The notes beneath the pieces are model-generated. The model was given only the letters and a program-made list of their open reading frames with translations. It ran no database searches and was not told the DNA's origin. DNA of 64,000 bases. Origin: Psychroserpens luteolus (lineage in GTDB: Bacteria > Bacteroidota > Bacteroidia > Flavobacteriales > Flavobacteriaceae). The first letter of the stretch is position 1; the number at the start of each line of letters is the position of its first letter. The stretch covers positions 1 to 64,000 of the forward strand of contig NZ_JAHVXI010000004.1 in assembly GCF_021032705.1 (NCBI RefSeq). The letters run 5' to 3'. Positions 26,321 to 36,442 of this stretch are shown here, one piece after another. Made by a program: the position numbers and the translations under genes.

Positions 26321-27949
26321 ATGGCAGAAGTAATTAACATGCCTCGTTTGAGCGACACCATGGAAGAAGGAACTGTCGCTGCTTGGTTGAAAAAAGTAGG
26401 AGACAAGGTTGAAGAAGGTGATATTTTAGCTGAAATTGAAACCGATAAGGCAACCATGGAGTTTGAGTCATTCAATGAAGGAACGTTATTGCATATTGGA
26501 ATTCAAGAAGGTGAAACCGCTAAAGTAGATACGCTTTTAGCTATTATTGGAGATGAAGGTGAAGATATCTCTGGACTGTTAAATGGAAAAACACCCGAAA
26601 CTCCTGAATTGGAAGCTTCCGAAGAAACAAAAGCATTACCAGAAATTAAAGCGGAAACAAAAGAAGTTGCTTCTGAAACTCAAGACATACCTGAAGGTGT
26701 GATTGTGGTTACTATGCCTCGTTTGAGTGATACTATGGAAGAGGGGACTGTTGCAACGTGGTTGAAAAAAGTTGGAGAAGAGGTTGAAGAAGGAGATATT
26801 CTTGCTGAAATTGAAACTGATAAAGCTACTATGGAGTTTGAATCATTTCAGTCTGGTACCTTATTACATATTGGCTTAGAAGAAGGAGAGTCTGCAAAAG
26901 TAGATGCTTTATTAGCTATAATTGGACCTGCAGGAACAGACGTTTCTAGTGTAGCTAAAAACTTTAAAGTTGTAGGAGCCACTTCCGAAGCAAAACAAGA
27001 AGAAACGCCTAAAAAGGAATCCAAACCTGCGGAAGCTTTAAAATCAGAACCCCAAAAAGAAACACCTAGAACGACTACTAATAGTAGTTCACCAAATGGT
27101 AGAGTGTTTGTGTCGCCATTAGCTAAGAAAATGGCTGAAGAAAAAGGAATCAACTTATCTCAAGTTAATGGTACTGGAGAAAATGGTAGAATCATAAAAC
27201 GTGATATTGAGAACTTCACACCAGCAGCGCAAGGAGCTATGGTAGGTAAATTTGTACCAACTGGTCAAGAAGATTTTGATGAGGTACCAAATTCTAATAT
27301 GCGTAAAGCTATTGCTAAAAACTTAGCGAAATCTAAATTCTCTGCACCACATTACTACTTAAATGTGGAGTTTGATATGGAAAATGCTATAGCATTCCGA
27401 GCTCAGTACAATTCATTACCTGATACCAAAATATCATATAATGATATGATCGTTAAAGCTTGCGCTTTAGCTTTAAAACAGCATCCTCAAGTTAATTCAC
27501 AATGGTTTGATGATAGAATGCAATTAAATAATCATGTACATATTGGTGTAGCTGTTGCAGTACCAGATGGATTAGTAGTGCCTGTAGTGCGTTTTGCAAA
27601 TGAACAAAGCTTACCACAAATTGGAGCAGCTGTGAAAGATTATGCTGGTAGAGCTAGAAATAAGAAATTAACTCTAGATGAAATGGAAGGTAGTACCTTT
27701 ACGATTTCTAACTTAGGAATGTTTGGTATTGAAAGTTTTACATCTATTATTAATCAACCAAATTCAGCTATTTTATCAGTAGGAGCTATAGTATCTAAAC
27801 CTGTGGTTAAAAACGGACAAGTAGTTGCTGGAAATACAATGAAATTAACCATGGCTTGTGATCACAGAACTGTAGATGGCGCCACTGGAGCACAATTCTT
27901 ACAAACATTAAAAGGTTATATCGAGAACCCAATAACAATGTTAGTATAA
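26321..27949 (+). CDS. Dihydrolipoyl acetyltransferase (E2) of pyruvate dehydrogenase, two lipoyl domains
   Basis: A 542-aa E2 core protein. Two lipoyl domains (about 1-76 and 130-206), each with the lipoylated Lys in ETDKATMEFES, are nearly identical in protein and DNA, showing a recent or homogenised duplication. A Pro/Ala/Lys/Glu-rich linker leads to the E1/E3-binding domain (FVSPLAKKMAEEKGI ... GENGRIIKRDI, about 262-300). The catalytic domain ends with the acetyltransferase motif ACDHRTVDGATGAQFL. It takes the acetyl group from lipoate to CoA. Forms an operon with pdhA. Confidence 0.95.
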   Translation: MAEVINMPRLSDTMEEGTVAAWLKKVGDKVEEGDILAEIETDKATMEFESFNEGTLLHIGIQEGETAKVDTLLAIIGDEGEDISGLLNGKTPETPELEASEETKALPEIKAETKEVASETQDIPEGVIVVTMPRLSDTMEEGTVATWLKKVGEEVEEGDILAEIETDKATMEFESFQSGTLLHIGLEEGESAKVDALLAIIGPAGTDVSSVAKNFKVVGATSEAKQEETPKKESKPAEALKSEPQKETPRTTTNSSSPNGRVFVSPLAKKMAEEKGINLSQVNGTGENGRIIKRDIENFTPAAQGAMVGKFVPTGQEDFDEVPNSNMRKAIAKNLAKSKFSAPHYYLNVEFDMENAIAFRAQYNSLPDTKISYNDMIVKACALALKQHPQVNSQWFDDRMQLNNHVHIGVAVAVPDGLVVPVVRFANEQSLPQIGAAVKDYAGRARNKKLTLDEMEGSTFTISNLGMFGIESFTSIINQPNSAILSVGAIVSKPVVKNGQVVAGNTMKLTMACDHRTVDGATGAQFLQTLKGYIENPITMLV

Positions 27950-27973
27950 TTGCATGTTTGTAATATATAATAT

Positions 27974-28012
27974 AAAAGCCTGTTTCATTTTTTTGAATCA
28001 GGTTTTTTTTAT
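27974..28012 (+). terminator. Terminator after the PDH E2 gene
   Basis: Hairpin CCTGTTTCA / TGAATCAGG (one mismatch) around a T-rich loop, then eight Ts, just after the stop codon of the E2 gene. Confidence 0.8.
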
Positions 28013-28039
28013 CTTTAAACCTCACTTAAAATATATCAA

Positions 28040-29023
28040 ATGAATAAAATTATTACATCTTTAGTCGCATGTTTGTTTTTGCTTTCGTGCAGTGCAAAAT
28101 TAAAAGGTAGAGATGGTCAATCTGGAAAAGATGGACAAACACCTGAGATAATTACAATATCTAAAGATGATGTAAAAAAGAGTATGGAGTATTTAGCTTC
28201 AGATGAACTAGGTGGTAGAGCAACAGGAAGTGAAGGTAGCGAGAAAGCTGCCACTTTTATCGAAAATTTCTTCAAGAAGAATGGTATACAACCTTATTTT
28301 GAATCGTATCGTGATTCATTTCAACTTGGGAATGTTACAGGATACAATGTCGTTGGAATGATTGAAGGAAATGACCCAAATTTGAAAGATGAATTTATCA
28401 TATTGGGAGGCCATTACGATCATATAGGTAAAGGTAAAGTTGTTGATGGTGATAGTATAGCTAATGGAGCTAATGATGATGCTTCAGGTACCATTGCTGC
28501 TATGGAATTTGGTCGTTATTTTTCAAAATCTAAAAGTAATAAGCGTAGCATTTTAATTACATTATATGATGCAGAAGAAATGGGTCTAAAAGGCTCGGCA
28601 CACCTAGCAAAGCGTTTGAAAGAAAATGGAATGAAAGCCTATACAATGATAAATTTTGAAATGATTGGTGTTCCAAGAGAAGATGGAAAGTCTATGTCGT
28701 ATATGAGCGGTTATGATCGTTCTAACTTTGCACCAACTTTAAATAAATATGCAGGTGAAGAGATTGTAGGCTTTTTTCCGAAGGCAAAAGACTTTAATTT
28801 ATTTATGAGATCAGACAATTTTCCGTTTTTTAAAGAATTAAATATGCCTGCACATGCCATTTCTACATTTGATTTTACAAATTTTGATTATTATCACCAC
28901 GTAGATGATGAGGCTGATAAAATGGATTACGAGCATATGGCTAACTTCATAAATAAAATGATTCCTGCTCTTGAAGGCATGATGAATGCACCAACTAAAG
29001 AAGTCCTTTTAAACGATGAGTAA
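28040..29023 (+). CDS. M28-family zinc aminopeptidase, lipoprotein
   Basis: A 327-aa secreted metallopeptidase with a lipoprotein signal (ACLFLLSC, Cys near 17). Zinc-site motifs occur in family order: GGHYDHIG (about 117-124), NGANDDASGT (about 136-145), YDAEEMGLKGS and NFEMIGVP, with a late His in YYHHVDD. Probable role: trimming peptides in the periplasm or on the surface for uptake. Directly after the lipid-modified Cys is a short Gly-X-Y stretch (GRDGQSGKDGQ), collagen-like, that may serve as a flexible tether. Its stop overlaps the next start (ATGAGTAA). Confidence 0.9.
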   Translation: MNKIITSLVACLFLLSCSAKLKGRDGQSGKDGQTPEIITISKDDVKKSMEYLASDELGGRATGSEGSEKAATFIENFFKKNGIQPYFESYRDSFQLGNVTGYNVVGMIEGNDPNLKDEFIILGGHYDHIGKGKVVDGDSIANGANDDASGTIAAMEFGRYFSKSKSNKRSILITLYDAEEMGLKGSAHLAKRLKENGMKAYTMINFEMIGVPREDGKSMSYMSGYDRSNFAPTLNKYAGEEIVGFFPKAKDFNLFMRSDNFPFFKELNMPAHAISTFDFTNFDYYHHVDDEADKMDYEHMANFINKMIPALEGMMNAPTKEVLLNDE

Positions 29024-29699
29024 AAATATAATCATTACGGGAACAAGTCGTGGTATTGGCTTTGAATTGGTCCATTTGTTTGCAAACCAAGGGCATAATG
29101 TGTTAGCATTATCTAGAAATGCACAACCCGTAAATAATCTACATTTTGATAATATTTCGTCTTTTGCTTTTGATTTATGTGAAGCAGATGATTACCAAAA
29201 AGTAGAGCAATTTATTGTCAATGAGTTTAAACATGTGGATATACTCATTAACAATGCTGGAATGTTGCTCAATAAGCCATTTGCTGAAACGACGTTTAAA
29301 GATTTTTCGAAGGTCTATGAAACAAATGTATTTGGTGTTTCTGAGCTCACGCGAATTGTATTACCCTACATGAAAACGGATGGACACATTGTTACAATCA
29401 GTAGTATGGGAGGCATTCAGGGAAGTATGAAGTTCCCAGGACTAGCAGCCTATAGTTCTAGTAAAGGAGCAGTGATTACCTTAACAGAGTTATTGGCCGA
29501 AGAATACAAAGAAACTGGTCCTCAATTTAATGTGTTGGCTTTAGGTGCTGTGCAAACCGAAATGCTAAAAGAAGCTTTCCCAGATTATCAGGCACCAACC
29601 ACAGCTTTAGAAATGGCTGAGTATATTTACGACTTTGCACTCAACGGAAATAAATACTACAACGGGAAGGTGTTACAGGTGTCTAATTCGACGCCTTGA
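29016..29699 (+). CDS. Short-chain dehydrogenase/reductase
   Basis: A 227-aa Rossmann oxidoreductase. The cofactor motif TGTSRGIGFEL is at residues 8-18, the NNAG motif is in DILINNAGML, and the catalytic Ser and YSSSKGA (Tyr-x3-Lys) are present. Classical SDR length. Substrate unknown. Starts inside the end of the M28 peptidase gene with an 8-bp overlap, indicating translational coupling. Confidence 0.93.
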   Translation: MSKNIIITGTSRGIGFELVHLFANQGHNVLALSRNAQPVNNLHFDNISSFAFDLCEADDYQKVEQFIVNEFKHVDILINNAGMLLNKPFAETTFKDFSKVYETNVFGVSELTRIVLPYMKTDGHIVTISSMGGIQGSMKFPGLAAYSSSKGAVITLTELLAEEYKETGPQFNVLALGAVQTEMLKEAFPDYQAPTTALEMAEYIYDFALNGNKYYNGKVLQVSNSTP

Positions 29700-29708
29700 T
29701 TGATTTTT

Positions 29709-30191
29709 CTAATTACTATTAAATTTCAAAAACGTGACCTTTTTTATTATCACAGCCTCTGCGTATTGCGTATAGTCTGACCTGCTGCTTACTCTGGTTA
29801 GAACCGAATCTTTAAAAGTTACTGTATTTGTATGAACTGTAAAGCCTAAAGTAAATAACTCTAAGCTATCTCCTTCAATTCTAGTACCTCCAATTTGATG
29901 TATATCTGAAATGGTAAATGCTCTAGGATAGTTAGATAAAGTTAAACTATCTGAAGTGAAACTTAAGAGTTGAGCATTAATCTCGCTTTCAAATTCAGGG
30001 TGTTCTTGTTTAAGTTTAATGAGTTCGACATATTCATTTAATTTCTGCGTACTTATTCTCAATAAAGATTCTGGTGCAACTTCAAGTTCAATGTCAGCGG
30101 TAGCCTCCATTTCTTTGCCTGCAAACATTTGATTATCATTTTTACATGATATAATCAAGGCCAAGAACACTATGTATATTATCTTTTTCAA
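29709..30191 (-). CDS. Hypothetical lipoprotein
   Basis: A 160-aa protein with a lipoprotein signal (VFLALIISC, Cys about residue 16). The mature part has a helical stretch (KLNEYVELIKLKQEHPEF) and then beta-like strands. No family recognised. It overlaps the upstream 295-aa gene by 4 bp, so the two are co-transcribed and probably act together at the envelope. Confidence 0.75.
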   Translation of the reverse strand: MKKIIYIVFLALIISCKNDNQMFAGKEMEATADIELEVAPESLLRISTQKLNEYVELIKLKQEHPEFESEINAQLLSFTSDSLTLSNYPRAFTISDIHQIGGTRIEGDSLELFTLGFTVHTNTVTFKDSVLTRVSSRSDYTQYAEAVIIKKVTFLKFNSN

Positions 30192-31075
30192 TCTATTATA
30201 AAATGTAATGTTATGATTTGATTTTTATCGTAATCAAAATCTTTATTCAATATTCTTATTCGGTCTAATGATGAAGTAGGTATTGTTAAAAGTCTAACAA
30301 ATTCTTTCTTTGAATAAATCTCTACTCCCATATTCTTATGATAATGTCTATAAATTCTTGCATCATCATGAATGATATGTTCTATCTTTTGCTTATGACT
30401 TGACCAGTCTTTTACATTTCCACTGGTATAATACTTTAAAATTAACGCATAATTATCACTTTTAAGTTTTATCCTGTAATGCTCATTTCTGTCAATAGAT
30501 CTAATGATAGTATCTGTTTTATAATATGGAGAAGATACGACAAATGTAATCTTATCTTTTTCGGTTTTGTAATTAAAACATCCAACACTATCCGTTTTAA
30601 AATATAAAGGCGATTGATTATCCTGAAGTATTTTGATATCCAATTCAGACACAATTTTTGTATTTAGATCATCTTGAAAGCAAAACGTAAATTCATTTTT
30701 CGAATTCATGGTCACTATAAATATAATCGCTATTGGAATGAAAATAGCTGGCCATGGAAATATTCGCTTCTTTTTATTTTTTTCTTCGGAACTATGAGCA
30801 GATTTAAACGCGTTCCAATTGTCATAACCAACATAACTACTCAGTAAATTGAGCATGTCAATTCGTGGCAATTTTGATGCTTCATTTTTAAAATAAGTGT
30901 AAAACCATTTTTCACTCACTTTAGCTTTTACTTCTGAAAACAAATCCTCCTGAAACAATCCAATATCATCACCATTCCATTGCTTAACATCTGAAGATGC
31001 ACTATGACGTTCTAAAAATTTAGAGATTACTGCCGATTTCAGCTTATTGAATTGATATGTGTCTTTAGAATTCAA
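30188..31075 (-). CDS. Hypothetical single-pass membrane protein
   Basis: A 295-aa protein: an N-terminal helical domain of about 90 residues ending YVGYDNWNAFKSAHSSEEKN, one membrane helix (about 103-120, WPAIFIPIAIIFIVTM), then a beta-rich part of about 170 residues outside the cytoplasm. I recall the N-terminal ...YDNWNAFK module in other Bacteroidota membrane proteins with varied extracellular parts, but cannot name it. It starts an operon with the downstream lipoprotein gene. Confidence 0.78.
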   Translation of the reverse strand: MNSKDTYQFNKLKSAVISKFLERHSASSDVKQWNGDDIGLFQEDLFSEVKAKVSEKWFYTYFKNEASKLPRIDMLNLLSSYVGYDNWNAFKSAHSSEEKNKKKRIFPWPAIFIPIAIIFIVTMNSKNEFTFCFQDDLNTKIVSELDIKILQDNQSPLYFKTDSVGCFNYKTEKDKITFVVSSPYYKTDTIIRSIDRNEHYRIKLKSDNYALILKYYTSGNVKDWSSHKQKIEHIIHDDARIYRHYHKNMGVEIYSKKEFVRLLTIPTSSLDRIRILNKDFDYDKNQIITLHFIID

Positions 31076-31207
31076 ATAGATGTAGTTGTCTTATTTTTAA
31101 GTGTTTGTAAATTGTAAATTAATTTACAAATGGTTTACAAGAGCTTTACAAGCTTCAAGTGTTCTCGCACACTAGATTTGTTTCATAATCATTAAAAATA
31201 TAAAATT

Positions 31208-32077
31208 ATGAATGTAATCTTAGTGAAATCAAAAATTAAATTTCTTATTCTTTTTGTGCTACTGTTTTTTTGTGTGGCTTGCTCTATGGATAGCCAATAT
31301 AAAGAGAGTGTACCAGTAACTACAGCTGATATTGATGAAGATTATGAAGCCGTTTATGACGACAATGACAAGGCGCTAAAATCTGAAGTTGGAATGAATC
31401 AGGTGCCAGCCGATCTAAAAATCATCAAATCGGCAAATGCACGATATAAAGTAGAGGATGTTAAAATAACAACAAGAAAAATAAAGCGCATCGCTCAAAA
31501 ATATGGTGCTTATATTTCCGATTTGCGGTTTGAGAATAATCTGTATCAAAAAGAAAATAGGTTCACCATTAAAATTCCACAACAACATTTTGATGCTATG
31601 ATGGATTCTATCGGTTTTATGGTAGAATTTGTAGAGTACGAAAACATCACTACAAAAGATGTAACCGAAGAATATATAGATATTCAAACGCGATTAGAAA
31701 CCAAAAAAGAGGTGAAATCACGCTATGAATCAATTTTGAGAGAAAGTGCCATTACTGTTGAAGATATTCTAGCCACAGAAGATAAACTGCGTATCATTCA
31801 AGAAGAAATCGAATCGGCTCAAGGACGCTTAAAGTATTTAACAAATAAGGTATCCTATAGTACGATTCAAATTGATTTGTATGAAACCGTCGAATATACT
31901 GAAGAACCAGAAAGCTACTCTAAAACCTTTTTTGCTAAAGGAAAAGAAGGTTTGAGCAATGGTTGGACTATTATAGAAAGTTTTATTCTTGGATTAATCT
32001 ATGTATGGCCATTGGTAATTATTGGTGTGATTGTGTATTTTGTAGTTAAGAAGAAAATTAAAAATAGAAAAGCTTAA
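31208..32077 (+). CDS. DUF4349 lipoprotein with C-terminal membrane anchor
   Basis: A 289-aa protein. Lipoprotein signal with Cys near 25 (FFCVACS); a beta/alpha region with IIKSANARYKVEDV, a coiled coil (about 180-215, TVEDILATEDKLRIIQEEIE), SYSTIQIDLYE, then a C-terminal membrane helix (about 259-280) and a basic tail. This order is that of DUF4349 proteins, whose role is unknown. No partner gene is evident; neighbours are on the other strand. Confidence 0.82.
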   Translation: MNVILVKSKIKFLILFVLLFFCVACSMDSQYKESVPVTTADIDEDYEAVYDDNDKALKSEVGMNQVPADLKIIKSANARYKVEDVKITTRKIKRIAQKYGAYISDLRFENNLYQKENRFTIKIPQQHFDAMMDSIGFMVEFVEYENITTKDVTEEYIDIQTRLETKKEVKSRYESILRESAITVEDILATEDKLRIIQEEIESAQGRLKYLTNKVSYSTIQIDLYETVEYTEEPESYSKTFFAKGKEGLSNGWTIIESFILGLIYVWPLVIIGVIVYFVVKKKIKNRKA

Positions 32078-32086
32078 TATATTTAA

Positions 32087-32476
32087 TTACTCACAAATAT
32101 TGGTTTTCTCAACCCAAGGGTTAACAAATAAACGTTCTTGACCTAAGATGGTCGTTTTATATGGTTCTGGAAAAACTAAATAAAACTGGCCATCTTTTTG
32201 AGTATATCTAAATTTTAATTGTGTACAATATGTCCCTTTTCCGTGATTTATAAGCATCGTAATACTATCATCTTTTATGGTAATATTCTTAGCAGATTGA
32301 ACCAAAAAGAAATTAATTTCAATATCTGAAGAAATAGGCCTGTCACTATACTTGTCTAAATCATTTAATTCTACCATGTCGTTTACAACGGCCTTAATCC
32401 AGTTGTCTAAATTTTGTTCTTGCTTGACTTGAAAACTTGAGATGGTAATAAGACATAAAGTGATGAGGTGTTTCAT
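32087..32476 (-). CDS. Hypothetical secreted protein
   Basis: A 129-aa protein with an N-terminal hydrophobic signal (MKHLITLCLITISSF). The remainder is mixed alpha/beta with no recognised motif. Converges on the DUF4349 gene with a 9-bp gap. Likely exported; function unknown. Confidence 0.65.
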   Translation of the reverse strand: MKHLITLCLITISSFQVKQEQNLDNWIKAVVNDMVELNDLDKYSDRPISSDIEINFFLVQSAKNITIKDDSITMLINHGKGTYCTQLKFRYTQKDGQFYLVFPEPYKTTILGQERLFVNPWVEKTNICE

Positions 32477-32665
32477 TGGCTTAGGCTTTAAAATTAGTTG
32501 TCAATTGTTACTGATATTAATGACTTATATCAAGTGTTAAACGAAGGTCGTCTATTTTTTTAATAAATCCAATACTGAGATTAAGTATATCTTGTTCATA
32601 GTCAGTGATTTTGACTGTTAATAATTAAACCCTATAACTATACAACAATAACTATTTAAATTTTG

Positions 32666-32673
32666 TAAATTTG
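32666..32673 (+). promoter_or_regulatory. -7 box candidate for pyrG
   Basis: TAAATTTG matches TAnnTTTG, 20 bp before the pyrG ATG, implying a leader of about 14 nt. No TTG at the -33 position. Confidence 0.5.
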
Positions 32674-32684
32674 CCTGCGTTTAA

Positions 32685-34334
<1,650 letters not shown>

Positions 34335-34404
34335 TACTTGGATAGCTTTTTGATATTGAGGAAGCATCCTCTCCCTAACCAATCGGAGAAACTAAATTAT
34401 ACTC

Positions 34405-36315
34405 ATGGAAGAAAAAAAATTTGATCTCAACTCCATTATAGGATTCGTTCTTATCTTCGGAATTTTACTCTATATGATGTGGCAACAAAAGCCCACTCCT
34501 GAAGAATTAGAAGAACAAGAGAAACAAGCACAAATTGAAGCTGATAAAAAAGAGGACGTTGAAACAGCTAAAGATTCAACTAAAGTAACTACTGCTGAAG
34601 ATTTTTCAGCTGTACAACCAGGAGACTCTACACGACTAGCCGATTTAAAAAATAAATTAGGCGCTTTTGCTTATTCATCAACTTTACCATCAGCAACAGA
34701 TGCGTATACAACGGTTCAAACTGATGTGCTGGATTTAAAGTTTAGTAACAAAGGAGGATTTCTTTCCGAAGTTGTATTAAAAGAGTTTGTAGATTATGAC
34801 TCTATTCCAATCGCGTTAATTCAAGACGGAAATACATCCTTCAATATCAATTTCCAAACATCTGATAATAGAATCTTAAATACTGAAGATAAATATTTTC
34901 AACCTACAGTAACCAAGAATGGTGAAAATACAGTAGTCTCTATGAGATTTAAAGCGTCTGAATCTCAATTTCTAGAGTATCGCTATGAGTTAAAGCCTGA
35001 TAACTATATGATCGATTTTTCAATTCGTTCTGAAGGATTGAGTAATGTGATTAATAGTTCTCAAGAGATTAATTTAGATTGGTCTTTAAAGGCGTTTCGT
35101 CATGACCAGAGTATTACGTATGAAAATCGTTACACGCGATTAACATATATGCATGAAGAGGATAAAATTGATAAATTAGCCCAAATGAGTGATGATGAAG
35201 AACTCATTACAGATGCACGTTGGTTATCGTATAGACAGCACTTCTTTAGTTCTATTCTTGTTACTGATAAACCTTTTAAAAATGCAACTATTGCGACTAA
35301 AGATCTTGTGCAAGATGAAGAAGTTGATACTGTATTTACAAAGGAGTTTTCATCCAAACTGCCATTAACATTTACAAATGGTGATGCAAATAACAACTTT
35401 CAATTATACTTTGGACCTACAGATAGTAAGGTGTTAAAACAATATGATTATGATCTGGAAGAAAGTATACCATTTGGTTGGGGAATTTTTGGATGGATCA
35501 ATAAAGCATTGTTCATTCCATTATTTGCATTCTTAAGTGGTTTCTTACCTTATGGTATAGCTATTATTGTTATGACTGTTCTCATTAAATTAATGATGTC
35601 ATTTGTACAGTACAAGCAATTCTTATCACAAGCTAAAATGAAGGTATTAAAACCCGAATTGGATGCGATTAGAGCAAAGTATAAGGATAACAAAATGAAG
35701 GCGCAACAAGAGACAATGGCACTTCAAAACAAGGCAGGTGCAAGTCCGTTAGCTGGATGTTTACCAGGTTTGATTCAATTACCAGTGTTTTATGCCTTAT
35801 TCATGTTTTTCCCAACAGCGTTTGATTTACGTCAAAAAAGCTTCCTTTGGGCAGATGATTTATCATCTTATGATGCGATAGCTGAACTACCTTTTAATAT
35901 ACCATTCTATGGAGATCATGTGAGTTTGTTTCCAATTTTAGCAGCAATCGCCATTTTCTTTTATATGAAGATGACTACTGGTCAGCAAATGGCATCTCAA
36001 CCTACGCAAGAAGGTATGCCAGATATGAGTAAGATGATGAAGTATATGATTTATTTTTCACCAATATTAATGTTGGTGTTCTTTAACCAGTATGCTTCTG
36101 GATTAAGTTTGTATTATTTTATTTCTAACTTAATTAGTATCGGAATTATGCTAGTGATCAAAAACTACATTTTAGATGAGGATAAGATCCATGCACAAAT
36201 TCAAGTGAATAAAGCGAAACCTAAAAAGCAGAATAAATTTCAGAAGCGAATGGCAGATATGATGGAACAGGCAGAGCAGCAAAAGCAGGCGCAACAGAAA
36301 AGGAAGAAAAAGTAA
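34405..36315 (+). CDS. yidC: Membrane protein insertase YidC
   Basis: A 636-aa Oxa1-family insertase of the inner membrane. An N-terminal membrane helix (about 9-23) is followed by a large periplasmic beta domain (about 60-360), then the conserved insertase core with FGWINKALFIPLFAFL, the cytoplasmic loop QAKMKVLKPELDAIRAKYKD, GCLPGLIQLPVFYALFMFF and FNQYASGLSLYYFISNL. The Lys/Gln-rich tail could touch the ribosome. Length is usual for Bacteroidota. The pyrG-yidC order is common in the group. Confidence 0.97.
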   Translation: MEEKKFDLNSIIGFVLIFGILLYMMWQQKPTPEELEEQEKQAQIEADKKEDVETAKDSTKVTTAEDFSAVQPGDSTRLADLKNKLGAFAYSSTLPSATDAYTTVQTDVLDLKFSNKGGFLSEVVLKEFVDYDSIPIALIQDGNTSFNINFQTSDNRILNTEDKYFQPTVTKNGENTVVSMRFKASESQFLEYRYELKPDNYMIDFSIRSEGLSNVINSSQEINLDWSLKAFRHDQSITYENRYTRLTYMHEEDKIDKLAQMSDDEELITDARWLSYRQHFFSSILVTDKPFKNATIATKDLVQDEEVDTVFTKEFSSKLPLTFTNGDANNNFQLYFGPTDSKVLKQYDYDLEESIPFGWGIFGWINKALFIPLFAFLSGFLPYGIAIIVMTVLIKLMMSFVQYKQFLSQAKMKVLKPELDAIRAKYKDNKMKAQQETMALQNKAGASPLAGCLPGLIQLPVFYALFMFFPTAFDLRQKSFLWADDLSSYDAIAELPFNIPFYGDHVSLFPILAAIAIFFYMKMTTGQQMASQPTQEGMPDMSKMMKYMIYFSPILMLVFFNQYASGLSLYYFISNLISIGIMLVIKNYILDEDKIHAQIQVNKAKPKKQNKFQKRMADMMEQAEQQKQAQQKRKKK

Positions 36316-36342
36316 TTAATTAGACACTATATTTTATAAATA

Positions 36343-36376
36343 AAAAGAGCCTTTAGATTATTCTAAAGGCTCTTTT
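36343..36376. terminator. Bidirectional terminator between yidC and the FAS1 gene
   Basis: Perfect 15-bp inverted repeat AAAAGAGCCTTTAGA / TCTAAAGGCTCTTTT with a 4-nt loop, between two converging genes. Confidence 0.93.
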
Positions 36377-36442
36377 CGCTAAGTTCATATAAATTACATT
36401 ATGCTATTAATCAATTCCCAATGAACTTATCTTTTATGTGAA

